Below, one piece after another: positions 45,615 to 54,899 of a stretch of DNA of 64,000 nt. Both the position numbers and the translations under genes were made by a program. Source of the stretch: Sphingomonadaceae bacterium (GTDB lineage Bacteria; Pseudomonadota; Alphaproteobacteria; Sphingomonadales; Sphingomonadaceae); assembly GCA_019239915.1 (NCBI GenBank), contig JAFAZF010000028.1:26282-90281 (forward strand). The letters run 5' to 3'. Every line of letters begins with the position of its first letter. The first letter of the stretch is position 1. The notes below the pieces were generated by a model that had not been told where the DNA came from, ran no database searches, and saw only the letters and a program-made list of their open reading frames with translations.

Positions 45615-46861
45615 AGGCGACGGGGCCGATCCCGGCCGGCTTCCGCGCGATCGATGGCGAGCTCGCGATCGGCGGCGTGCGCGCCTCGGAGCTGGTCGCT
45701 CGGGTGGGCGACACGCCGCTGTTCGTCTATGATCTCGGCCGCGTGCGCGCGCAGGTCGCGCGGCTGCGTTCGGCCCTGCCGGCGGGGGTCGCGGTCCACT
45801 ACGCCATCAAGGCGAACCCCTTCGCGCCGCTGGTCGCAGCGATGGCCGCGCTGGTCGACGGCTTCGACGTCGCGTCGGCGGGCGAGCTCGCGATCGTGCA
45901 GGGCGCGGGTGTCGCGGCGGATCGGATCAGCTTCGCGGGGCCGGGCAAGCGCGACGACGAGCTCGCCGCAGCGATCGCCGCCGGGATCACGCTCAACCTC
46001 GAATCGGAGGGCGAAGCCGATCGCGCGCTGCGCATCGCCGAGCGCACGGGCGCGACACCGCGCCTCGCGGTGCGCGTCAACCCCGCGTTCGAGCTGCGCG
46101 GATCGGGCATGCGCATGGGTGGCCGCGCGACGCCGTTCGGGCTCGACGAGGACCGCGTCCCCGCGCTCGTCCGGCGGCTGATCGCGACGGGCGCCGAGTG
46201 GCGCGGCTTCCACATCTTCGCGGGTAGCCAGGCGCTCGACGCCGCCGCGATCGTCGCGACGCAGGCGGAGTCGCTGGCGTTGGCGGCGCGGCTGGCGGAA
46301 ACCGCCGGCGCATCGCCGCCGCTGGTCAATCTCGGCGGCGGTTTCGGCATTCCCTATTTCGCGGGCGATGCGCCGCTCGACGTCGAGGCGATCGGCGCCG
46401 GTTTGGCCGACGCGCTCGCTCGCCGCGCCGCAGCGCTCGCCGATGCCGAGTTCGCGATCGAGCTCGGCCGCTGGCTGGTCGGCGAGGCCGGCGTCTATCT
46501 CACGCGCATCATCGACAGGAAGGAGAGCCAGGGCCGCATCTTCCTCATCGTCGACGGCGGCATGCACCACCAGCTGGCGGCGTCCGGCAATCTCGGCGCT
46601 GCGGTTCGCCGCAACTATCCGGTCGCGATCGCCAGTCGTTTCGACGCGTTCCAAGAAGATGTGGTTAACATCGTTGGTTGCCTTTGTACGCCACTCGACC
46701 GTCTTGCGGACGATGTGATGTTGCCGCGGGCAGAAATCGGCGATCTCGTTGCAGTGTTACTGGCCGGAGCCTATGGACTTACTGCAAGCCCCAGTGCCTT
46801 TTTAGGACATCGTTTACCACGAGAATTGCTCGTGAATGGGCTGGCGGAGTCAATTTCCTAA
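45611..46861 (+). CDS. PLP-dependent decarboxylase, exosortase A system-associated (Orn/DAP/Arg fold III)
   Basis: GTG start; VHYAIKANPFAPLVAAMA, GFDVASAGEL, GFHIFAGSQAL, NLGGGFGIPYF. Confidence 0.92.
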   Translation: MKATGPIPAGFRAIDGELAIGGVRASELVARVGDTPLFVYDLGRVRAQVARLRSALPAGVAVHYAIKANPFAPLVAAMAALVDGFDVASAGELAIVQGAGVAADRISFAGPGKRDDELAAAIAAGITLNLESEGEADRALRIAERTGATPRLAVRVNPAFELRGSGMRMGGRATPFGLDEDRVPALVRRLIATGAEWRGFHIFAGSQALDAAAIVATQAESLALAARLAETAGASPPLVNLGGGFGIPYFAGDAPLDVEAIGAGLADALARRAAALADAEFAIELGRWLVGEAGVYLTRIIDRKESQGRIFLIVDGGMHHQLAASGNLGAAVRRNYPVAIASRFDAFQEDVVNIVGCLCTPLDRLADDVMLPRAEIGDLVAVLLAGAYGLTASPSAFLGHRLPRELLVNGLAESIS

Positions 46862-46955
46862 CAAAATCTTTACCTCTTGCGCGCATGAGCAGGCTCATCC
46901 TGCGTGATCTCCGCTGTCGTTCGGCGGTCACGCGGTCGGGCATGAGAGGTGGCGT

Positions 46956-47603
46956 ATGCGCGTTGCGTTCGGAGCGAAGCTGGTTCTGGGGTGCGCGGTC
47001 GCACCGTTGCTGCTCACCGCCTGCGCCGGCGATGGCGGCCATGTCGCGCAGCTGCCGCCCGCGACTTTCGTCGCCAGCGAGCAGAAGCCGTCGGAAGATT
47101 ATGTCATCGGGCCGCTCGACGCGCTCACCATCTTCGTGTGGCGCAATCCGGAACTCGGCGGGAAGGTCCAGGTCCGTCCCGACGGCCGCATCTCGACGCC
47201 GCTGATCCAGGATATGCAGGCTGTCGGCAAGACGCCGACGGAACTCGCCGCCGACATCAAGCAGGCGCTGACCAAATATGTCACCGATCCGCTGGTCTCG
47301 GTGATGGTCGACAATTTCGCGGGCACCTATTCGCAGCAGGTCCGCGTCGTCGGCGCGACCGAGAAGCCGGCGTCGCTGCCCTATCGCGCCAACATGACGC
47401 TGCTCGACGCCATGATCGCGGTCGGCGGGCTCAACCAATATGCCGCCGGCAACAAGGCGCGCCTCGTCCGCTTCGACAAGGAGACGGGCAAGCAGAGCGA
47501 GTTCAACGTCCGCATCGCCGATCTGCTCAAGCATGGCGACACGCATGCCAACGTCCAGCTCCAGCCGGGCGACGTGATCATCATCCCCGAAGCCATGTTC
47601 TGA
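46956..47603 (+). CDS. Polysaccharide export outer-membrane lipoprotein, Wza-like (XrtA type)
   Basis: Lipobox LLTAC, YVIGPLDALTIFVWRNPELGGKVQVRPDGRISTPLIQDMQAVGKTPTELA. Confidence 0.92.
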   Translation: MRVAFGAKLVLGCAVAPLLLTACAGDGGHVAQLPPATFVASEQKPSEDYVIGPLDALTIFVWRNPELGGKVQVRPDGRISTPLIQDMQAVGKTPTELAADIKQALTKYVTDPLVSVMVDNFAGTYSQQVRVVGATEKPASLPYRANMTLLDAMIAVGGLNQYAAGNKARLVRFDKETGKQSEFNVRIADLLKHGDTHANVQLQPGDVIIIPEAMF

Positions 47604-47619
47604 GAAGGGCGCCGGGGGA

Positions 47620-49140
47620 ATGAACGCCGTTTGGGAAGAAGCGCGGATCGCGCTGCACGTCATCTGGCAGCGGCGCTGGATCGCGCTCGCCGCCGCCTGG
47701 GCCATCGCGCTGATCGGCTGGCTCGCGATCAGCCTCGTGCCGAACCGCTACGAGAGCAGCGCCAAGATCTTCGTGCAATCGGGCTCGGTGCTGTCCGACA
47801 AGGTCGGCATCACGCCGAACGACCAGCGCGCCGATATCGATCGCGTGCAGGGCACGCTCTTGTCCGCCGACAACCTCGCGCAGGTCGTACGCGGCACCGA
47901 TCTCGCGCGCCAGGCGACCAACCCGGCCGACATGAACGCGCAGATCGTCCGCCTGCAGAAGGCCGTCACGGTCAAGCAACTCGGCGACAACCTCTTCACG
48001 ATCACCGCAGACATGTCGGCGGGCGGCTTCTCGGACGGGCAGAACGCCAAGCTCGCGCGCGCCGTCGTGCAGAAGCTGATCGACCAGTTCGTCAGCGAAA
48101 ACGTCGCCGGCAGCCGCAACGACAACGAGAATTCGCTGCACTTCCTCGATGCGCAGCTCGCCCAGCGCCAGCAGCAGCTCGCTACCGCCGAGCAGAAGCA
48201 GATCGATTTCGAACAGCGCTTCATGGGCCTGCTCCCCGGCACCGGCTCGATCGAGGAGCGGATGTCGACGGCGCGCTCGCAGCTCGACGATATCGAGAGC
48301 AACCTCGCCGCGGCGCAGAGCTCGCTCGCCGCGGTCTCCAGCGAGATGGGCTCGACGCCGGCGACGATTGCGGCGCCCTCCCTGGGCGGCGGTGGCGGCG
48401 GCCTGTCCGATCTCCAGGGCCAGCTCGCCGGCCTCAAGGCGCGCGGCCTCACCGACATGCATCCCGATGTCGTCGCGCTGAAGACGCAGATCGCGGCGAT
48501 GCAGGCGGCCGGCGCGGGCGGTGCCAGCGCCGGCGGCACGCAGCCCAACCCGCTCTACGTCTCGCTGCGCGGCATGGCGGCCGAGAAGCAGGCGACCGTC
48601 TCCGCGCTGTCGGCACGGCGCGCGCAGATCTCCTCCGAGATCGCGCAGTTCCAGGCCAAGCAGGCCGCGCAGCCCGAAGTCGCCTCGCAGGCCGCGCAGC
48701 TCGCGCGCGATCACGACGTTCTCAAGGCCGCCTACGACAAGCTGCTGCAGGATCGCGAGGACGTGAAGCTGCGCGCCGATGCCGAGGCGCAGGGCTCCGG
48801 CGTGCAGTTCCGCGTGATCGATCCGCCGTCGGCGCCGCGCGTGCCGGTGGCGCCCAACCGGCCGCTGCTACTCACCGGCGTGCTGCTGCTCGCGGTCGCG
48901 GGCGGCGCGGGCGCGGCCTATGCCCACGCCAAGCTCCAGAGCAGCTACTCGACGGTCGACCAGCTCGCGCTGGCGAGCGGGCTGCAGGTGGTCGGCGCGG
49001 TTACCGCGGTGCTCGCCCCACGACAGAAGGCAGAGCGCGGGGAGAAGCTCAAATGGTTCGCCGGCGGCGGCGCGGCGCTGGGCGGGGCCTATGCGCTCCT
49101 GCTCGTCGTCGAGCTCGTTCGCCGCGCGATGACGGCATGA
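47620..49140 (+). CDS. XrtA system polysaccharide chain-length determinant (Wzz/GNVR)
   Basis: Two TM segments flanking a coiled-coil-rich region; YESSAKIFVQ; FRVIDPPSAPRVPVAPNRPLLLTGVLLLA. Confidence 0.9.
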   Translation: MNAVWEEARIALHVIWQRRWIALAAAWAIALIGWLAISLVPNRYESSAKIFVQSGSVLSDKVGITPNDQRADIDRVQGTLLSADNLAQVVRGTDLARQATNPADMNAQIVRLQKAVTVKQLGDNLFTITADMSAGGFSDGQNAKLARAVVQKLIDQFVSENVAGSRNDNENSLHFLDAQLAQRQQQLATAEQKQIDFEQRFMGLLPGTGSIEERMSTARSQLDDIESNLAAAQSSLAAVSSEMGSTPATIAAPSLGGGGGGLSDLQGQLAGLKARGLTDMHPDVVALKTQIAAMQAAGAGGASAGGTQPNPLYVSLRGMAAEKQATVSALSARRAQISSEIAQFQAKQAAQPEVASQAAQLARDHDVLKAAYDKLLQDREDVKLRADAEAQGSGVQFRVIDPPSAPRVPVAPNRPLLLTGVLLLAVAGGAGAAYAHAKLQSSYSTVDQLALASGLQVVGAVTAVLAPRQKAERGEKLKWFAGGGAALGGAYALLLVVELVRRAMTA

Positions 49141-49147
49141 GGCGCCT

Positions 49148-50044
49148 ATGACCCAGCACAGCAGCATCCGTCCCCGCGTGTCGCTCATCGAGCGGGCCGC
49201 CAAGGCTTACGACTTCAGGGCGGCGCTCGAAGCCTCGGACGCCGCGCCCGAGCCGGTTCGGTCCGCAGCCGCCGCCGATGAGGCCGCGCCGGCAGTCGAT
49301 CCGGCATGGAAGGCGGCGCCGTTCGAGGGGCGGCTCGGCCGCATCGCGCGCGACCAGCTCGCCGAGCGCGGCTTCATCATTCCCGACGCGGCGCCCTCGG
49401 TGCTCGCCGAGGAATATCGGATCATCAAGCGCGAGCTGCTGCTCGATGCCGATACGATCGCACGCGGCCGCGTCATCCTCGTCGCTTCGGGGGCATCGGG
49501 CGAAGGCAAGACGTTCAGCGCGGTCAACCTCGCGCTCTCCTGCGCGCAGGAGCGCGACATCGAGGTGGTGCTCGTCGATGCCGACGTCGCCAAGCCCGAG
49601 GTGCTCGCGACGCTCGGCTTGGACAACGGACCCGGCCTGCTCGATGCGCTCGCCGATCCGACCGTGCGCATCGAGGATTGCCTGATCCGCACCGACGTGC
49701 CCAATCTCGTCGTGCTGCCCGCCGGCACCGCGCGCAACGAGGCGACCGAGCTGCTCGCGTCGGGCCGCACCAAGGCGCTGCTCGAAGGGCTGATCGCGGC
49801 CAATCCCCGCCGCCTCGTGATCCTCGATTCGCCGCCAGCGCTGGCCGCCTCGCCAGCCTCGGTGCTCGCGCTCGTCGCAGGACAGGCGCTCGTCGTCGTC
49901 CGCGCCGACAAGACGCCGGAGCGGGCGCTGCGCGAGACCGTCGCGCTGCTGAACCACTGCCCGCAGATCCGGCTGCTGCTCAACAGCGTCGAATATGCCG
50001 GCTCCAGCCGCCGCTTCGGCTCTTATTACGGACAGGTGCAATGA
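49148..50044 (+). CDS. XrtA-associated tyrosine autokinase (CpsD/CapB type)
   Basis: EEYRIIKREL, Walker A-like ASGASGEGKTFSAVNLAL, VVLVDADVAKPEV. Confidence 0.9.
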   Translation: MTQHSSIRPRVSLIERAAKAYDFRAALEASDAAPEPVRSAAAADEAAPAVDPAWKAAPFEGRLGRIARDQLAERGFIIPDAAPSVLAEEYRIIKRELLLDADTIARGRVILVASGASGEGKTFSAVNLALSCAQERDIEVVLVDADVAKPEVLATLGLDNGPGLLDALADPTVRIEDCLIRTDVPNLVVLPAGTARNEATELLASGRTKALLEGLIAANPRRLVILDSPPALAASPASVLALVAGQALVVVRADKTPERALRETVALLNHCPQIRLLLNSVEYAGSSRRFGSYYGQVQ

Positions 50045-51777
50045 TACTTCGTACGTCCACGCGGCTTTCGCTCGCCGCGCTCGCGATCGGCCTTGCCGCG
50101 CCCGCCTTCGCGCAAGCCGCGCCCGACGGAGATGTCGGTGCGCCCTATTCGGTGCCATCGGACACCGGTTCGCCGATGATGCCGCCGCCGCCGAGCGCGG
50201 GTGGCAGCGGGGCGCCGGCAGGACGTAGCGGCATCCAGATCCATCCCTATCTCGAAGTCGATCAGGTGCTCGATGCGCCGATCTCGGGCGGCGGCGACGT
50301 GCTCACCTATACCGACCTCTCGGCCGGCATCGACGTCGCGGTCTCGGAGCGCAACATCCAGGCGCAGCTCGATTATCGCTACGATCATAATTTCGCGTGG
50401 GGCCATCATTTCGGCGACGAGGACACGCATAACGGCCTCGCCAGCGTCGACTGGGCGGCGATCCCCGGGCTCGTCAGCGTCGACGGCGCCGCGATCGTCA
50501 CCCGCGCGCGCGACAGCCTCGATTTCGCCAGCCCGGACTTTCTGACCCGCGATCACGCTAATACGCAGCTGCTCTACGGCGCCTATGTCGGGCCGACGAT
50601 CAGCCATCAATTCGGCGATCTCAACGCCACCGCCGCCTATCATTTCGGCTACACCCATGCCGACAATGGCGAGGGCACGCTGGTGCTCGGCCCCGGCCAG
50701 CCGGTGTTCGACGATTTCTCCAACGAATACAACCACACGATCAACGCCAGCGTCGGCGAGCGGCCGGGCGCGCTGCCGTTCGGCTGGACGCTCAGCGGCT
50801 ACTGGGAGCGGGATCAGCAGGACTTTCTGCACGCTCGCTTCGAGGACAAATATGTTCGCGGCGACATCACGCTGCCGGTCTCCTACACCGTCGCGCTCGT
50901 CGGCGGCGTCGGCTACGAGAAGCTCGAGCAGAACGAGCGTCAGCTTCTGGTCGACGGCAGCGGCAACGCGATCCTCACCGGCAGCGGGCGGCTCCAGAGC
51001 GATCCCAACGCGCCGCGCCTGCTCGTCTACGAACAGGATGGGCTGATCTGGGACGCCGGCCTCTCCTGGCGGCCCAACGCCCGCACCCGCTTCGAGATTC
51101 GCGGCGGCCGCCGCTACGGCGAGTGGGTCGCCTATGGCTCGCTCGACTATCAGATGTCGCGTACCGCGCACCTCCAAGGCGGCCTGTTCGACGACGTCCA
51201 GACCTTCGGCCACGGCGTCAGCACCGCAATCGCCGGGCTGCCGACCAGCTTCAACGCGGCCTACAGCCCGCTTGTCGGCAATCTCAACGGCTGCGTGCTC
51301 GGCGTCGGCGGCGGGCAGGGCGCTTGCGTCGGCACCGCGCTCACCTCGATCAACGGCAACCTGTTCCGCGTCCAGGGCGGCTACCTCCTGCTTTCGGGCG
51401 AAGAGGGCCGCTGGAGCTACGGCCTCGGCGGCGACTATGTCCGCCGCCACTATCTGACCCCGACCGATGCGGTCGGCGCGACCTTCCTGTTCGCCGGCGT
51501 CACCGAGCAGGAGGCGACGGTCCAGGCCAATGTCGGCCGCCAGCTCTCGCCGATCTCGGGCGTCGACGGTGCGATCTACGGCACCTGGTACAAGAGCGAT
51601 CTCGCGGTGGTCGACGAACCATCGACCTACACGGCGGGCGCGACCGCGACCTATCACCGCAACTTCACGCCGCACCTGCTCGGCCAGGTCTCCGGCGCGA
51701 TCTACGGCTATGATTCGAGCCGCATCGACACGACGGTCGCGGCGTCGGCGCTGGTCGGCGCGCGATACACTTTCTGA
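50041..51777 (+). CDS. PEP-CTERM/XrtA system-associated outer-membrane beta-barrel protein (TIGR03016-like)
   Basis: Signal peptide MILRTSTRLSLAALAIGLAAPAFAQ, alternating beta pattern, C-terminal aromatic GARYTF. Confidence 0.82.
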   Translation: MILRTSTRLSLAALAIGLAAPAFAQAAPDGDVGAPYSVPSDTGSPMMPPPPSAGGSGAPAGRSGIQIHPYLEVDQVLDAPISGGGDVLTYTDLSAGIDVAVSERNIQAQLDYRYDHNFAWGHHFGDEDTHNGLASVDWAAIPGLVSVDGAAIVTRARDSLDFASPDFLTRDHANTQLLYGAYVGPTISHQFGDLNATAAYHFGYTHADNGEGTLVLGPGQPVFDDFSNEYNHTINASVGERPGALPFGWTLSGYWERDQQDFLHARFEDKYVRGDITLPVSYTVALVGGVGYEKLEQNERQLLVDGSGNAILTGSGRLQSDPNAPRLLVYEQDGLIWDAGLSWRPNARTRFEIRGGRRYGEWVAYGSLDYQMSRTAHLQGGLFDDVQTFGHGVSTAIAGLPTSFNAAYSPLVGNLNGCVLGVGGGQGACVGTALTSINGNLFRVQGGYLLLSGEEGRWSYGLGGDYVRRHYLTPTDAVGATFLFAGVTEQEATVQANVGRQLSPISGVDGAIYGTWYKSDLAVVDEPSTYTAGATATYHRNFTPHLLGQVSGAIYGYDSSRIDTTVAASALVGARYTF

Positions 51778-51834
51778 AGATATTTGGCGGATGGCGCCGC
51801 GAGCGCCCGGACTGACGAGAAGCGGAGTTAGGCG

Positions 51835-52938
51835 ATGTACACCGACTATTACGGGCTCTCCGGCCGGCCGTTCGCGCTGACGCCCGATCCGCGCTTCTAC
51901 TTCGACAGCTCCAGCCACAAGACCGCGATGGCCTATCTCGGCTACGGCCTCGCCCAAGGTGAAGGCTTCATCGCGATCACCGGCGAACCCGGCACCGGCA
52001 AGACCACGCTCGTCGGCCACCTCATGGCGACGATCGACAAGGCCCGCCTCAACGTCATCAAGCTCGTCTCGACCCAGGTCGACGGCGACGATATGCTCCG
52101 CCTCGCCGCGCAGGCGCTGGGGCTTGCGACCGAGGGGCTCGCCAAGGCGCAGCTGCTCGATCGCATCGAGCGGACGCTGCGCAGCCTCGCCGCCGAAGGA
52201 CGCCGCACGCTCTTGATCGTCGACGAAGCGCAGAACCTGCCGGTCTCCTCGCTCGAGGAGCTGCGCATGCTCTCCAACTTCCAGGCGGGCGAGCGCGCGC
52301 TGATGCAGATCTTCCTGCTCGGCCAGCCCGAATTCCGCGAACGGCTGCAGCATTCGGACCGGCTCGAGCAGCTGCGCCAGCGCGTCATCGCCACGCATCA
52401 CCTCGCGCCGATGGGGCTCGACGAGATCGAGGCCTATGTTACGCACCGGCTCGCGCTGGTCGGCTGGGACGGCCGTCCGGCGTTCACCGCCGATGCCTTC
52501 GCGGCGCTGCATCGCCATTCGGACGGCATTCCGCGCCGGCTCAACACGCTGGCCAACCGCGTGCTGCTGAGCGGCGCGCTCGAGGAGCTCGACACGATCA
52601 GCGGCGAGACCGTCGATGCGGTCGCCGCGGATCTCGCCGCCGACGCACCGGACAGCGCCGAGGAAGCGACCGCCGACGTCCGCCAGATGCGCCGCGCGAC
52701 CGACGCCGAGCCGTGGCGCGAGACCGTCGCCGCGCCGGTCCATGCCGCCACCGTCGATCCGCACGCTCAGCGCCGCATCGCCGCGCTCGAGGAGCGGCTC
52801 GAGGAGCAGGACGCGGCGTTGCGTCGCGTGCTGACGATGCTGATCGACTGGGTCGAGCGCGACGGCAAGGATGCGCCGGCCGAAGAGGTCGAGGCCCAGC
52901 CGGCCAAGCGCGGGCGCGGTCGCTCGCAAGCCGCTTAG
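51835..52938 (+). CDS. XrtA-associated AAA ATPase (ExeA-like)
   Basis: MYTDYYGLSGRPFALTPDPRFYF, GEPGTGKTTLVGHL, LLIVDEAQNLPVSSLEELRML. Confidence 0.93.
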   Translation: MYTDYYGLSGRPFALTPDPRFYFDSSSHKTAMAYLGYGLAQGEGFIAITGEPGTGKTTLVGHLMATIDKARLNVIKLVSTQVDGDDMLRLAAQALGLATEGLAKAQLLDRIERTLRSLAAEGRRTLLIVDEAQNLPVSSLEELRMLSNFQAGERALMQIFLLGQPEFRERLQHSDRLEQLRQRVIATHHLAPMGLDEIEAYVTHRLALVGWDGRPAFTADAFAALHRHSDGIPRRLNTLANRVLLSGALEELDTISGETVDAVAADLAADAPDSAEEATADVRQMRRATDAEPWRETVAAPVHAATVDPHAQRRIAALEERLEEQDAALRRVLTMLIDWVERDGKDAPAEEVEAQPAKRGRGRSQAA

Positions 52939-52953
52939 CCGCGGAGGGGCGCG

Positions 52954-53838
52954 ATGCGGAACGCGCTCTCCGTCGACGTCGAGGAGTGGTTCCAGGTCGG
53001 CGCGCTCGAACGCGTGATCCGGCCGGACGATTGGGATGCGCTCGAATCGCGCGTCGCGCGCAACACCGGCATCGTGCTCGACCTCTTCGCCGAGACCGGC
53101 GTCAAGGCGACCTTCTTCACGCTCGGCTGGGTGGCGGCGCGGCAGCCTGCGCTTGTCCGCCGCATCGTCGCCGCGGGGCATGAGATCGCCAGCCACGGCT
53201 GGGATCACGCCCGCATCTTCACGCTGACGCCAGAGAGCTTCCGCGCCGACATCATCCGTGCCAAAAGCGCGATCGAGGATGCGGCGGGTGTCGCGGTGAC
53301 CGGTTACCGCGCGCCGAGCTTCTCGCTCGACGCGCGCTCCGCTTGGGCGCATCGCGTGCTCGCCGAGGAGGGCTATGGCTATTCCTCCAGCGTCGCGCCG
53401 ATCGCGCACGATCATTATGGCTGGCCGGAGGCGCCGCGCTTCGCGCACCGGCCGCTTGCCGACAGCGCGCTCGTCGAGCTGCCGGTGACGACGGCGCATC
53501 TCGGCAGCAAGCGCTTCGCGGCGGGCGGCGGCGGGTTCTTCCGGCTCTACCCCTATCGGTTGAGCCGCTGGGCGATCCGCCAGGTCAACCGCGACGATGC
53601 GCGCCCGGCGGTGTTCTACTTCCATCCGTGGGAGGTCGATCCCGGCCAGCCCTATGTTCGCGAGGCTTCGCTCAAATCGCGGCTGCGTCACTATAGCCGA
53701 CTCGGCGCGATGGCGGGAAAGCTGCGACGCCTGATCGGCGATTTCGGCTGGACGCGGGTCGACGCGGTCGTCGCGGCGGAGGCGGTGCGGCTGCCCGCGA
53801 TCGACGCCCCTGCGCGCGAAGCCGTGTCGGCGGAATGA
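52954..53838 (+). CDS. XrtA system polysaccharide deacetylase (DUF3473)
   Basis: MRNALSVDVEEWFQVGALERVI, ATFFTLGWVA, GHEIASHGWDH, YFHPWEVDPGQP. Confidence 0.93.
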   Translation: MRNALSVDVEEWFQVGALERVIRPDDWDALESRVARNTGIVLDLFAETGVKATFFTLGWVAARQPALVRRIVAAGHEIASHGWDHARIFTLTPESFRADIIRAKSAIEDAAGVAVTGYRAPSFSLDARSAWAHRVLAEEGYGYSSSVAPIAHDHYGWPEAPRFAHRPLADSALVELPVTTAHLGSKRFAAGGGGFFRLYPYRLSRWAIRQVNRDDARPAVFYFHPWEVDPGQPYVREASLKSRLRHYSRLGAMAGKLRRLIGDFGWTRVDAVVAAEAVRLPAIDAPAREAVSAE

Positions 53839-54899
53839 CGATGCTGCAAGCGATCGCCCCGATCACTGTCCGCGGCTGGCGCACCGGTGACGGCGCGGCA
53901 GTCGCGGCGTTCCTACGCGATCGTCCAGATGCGACGCCGTTCCATACGCCGCAATGGGCGGAGGCGGTCACCGAAGGCTGCGGGCAGGGTACGCATTGGC
54001 TGTTCGCCGAGCGCGACGGCACGATCGCGGGGCTGGTGCCGCTCACCGAGGTTCATTCACCGCTGTTCGGGCGCGCGCTGGTCTCGTCCGGCTTCGCGGT
54101 CGGCGGCGGCATCCTCGCCGAGTGCGAGCGTTCCGGCGATGCGCTGGGCGAGGCGGCGTGGCGGCTCGCCGAACGGCTCTGCTGCCCGACGCTCGAACTG
54201 CGCGGCGGCTGGTTGCCGGGGGGACAGGGCTGGCACGTCAAGACCGGCGTCTATGCCGGCTTCGCGCGCGAACTCGCCGCCGACGACGAAGCCGAGCTTG
54301 CGCAGATTCCGCGCAAGCAGCGCGCCGAGGTGCGCAAGGCGCTGGGCGCGGAAATGACGGTCGAGACGGGGCGGGGCCGGCGCGATCTTGATGCGCATTA
54401 CGCGGTCTACTCGGAAAGCGTCCGCAATCTCGGCACGCCGGTGTTCCCGCGCGCGCTCTTCGCGGCGATGCTCGATACGTTCGGCGCGGATGCCGACATC
54501 CTGACCATCCGACATGACGGCGGGCCGGTCGCGAGCGTGCTGAGCCTCTATCATCGCGGCACCGTCATGCCCTATTGGGGCGGCGGCACCTTCGCGGCGC
54601 GCTCGCTGCGTGCCAACGAGCTGATGTATTTCGCGCTCATGCGCCATGCCCGCACGCGCGGCTGCACGCGCTTCGACTTCGGCCGCTCCAAGCTCGGCAC
54701 GGGCGCCTTCGCCTACAAGAAGAATTGGGGGTTCGAGCCCGCGCCGCTCGCTTATGCGGTGCGCACCGCCGACGGTGCCGAACCGCGCGAGATCAACCCG
54801 CTCAGCCCCAAATACCGCGCGCAGGTTGCGTTGTGGCGCAAGGTGCCACTGCCGATCGCGAACCGTCTCGGACCGCTGATCGCGCGCGGGCTCGGCTGA
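53835..54899 (+). CDS. FemAB family XrtA/PEP-CTERM system-associated protein
   Basis: AVYSESVRNLGTPVFPRALFAAML, NELMYFALMRHARTRGCTRFDFGRSKLGTGAFAYKKNWGFEP. Confidence 0.92.
   Translation: MTMLQAIAPITVRGWRTGDGAAVAAFLRDRPDATPFHTPQWAEAVTEGCGQGTHWLFAERDGTIAGLVPLTEVHSPLFGRALVSSGFAVGGGILAECERSGDALGEAAWRLAERLCCPTLELRGGWLPGGQGWHVKTGVYAGFARELAADDEAELAQIPRKQRAEVRKALGAEMTVETGRGRRDLDAHYAVYSESVRNLGTPVFPRALFAAMLDTFGADADILTIRHDGGPVASVLSLYHRGTVMPYWGGGTFAARSLRANELMYFALMRHARTRGCTRFDFGRSKLGTGAFAYKKNWGFEPAPLAYAVRTADGAEPREINPLSPKYRAQVALWRKVPLPIANRLGPLIARGLG

Noticed and set aside
47631-49151. Second 506-aa ORF overlapping the Wzz-like gene in another frame
   Set aside because: Arg/Ala-rich shadow frame; the 47620 frame has TM segments and Wzz features.
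50026-53691. 1221-aa minus-strand ORF opposite the kinase/OMP/ATPase/deacetylase genes
   Set aside because: Sequence is Arg/Ala/Asp-rich with no domain; it is the antisense shadow of GC-biased sense codons in four clearly recognisable plus-strand genes.
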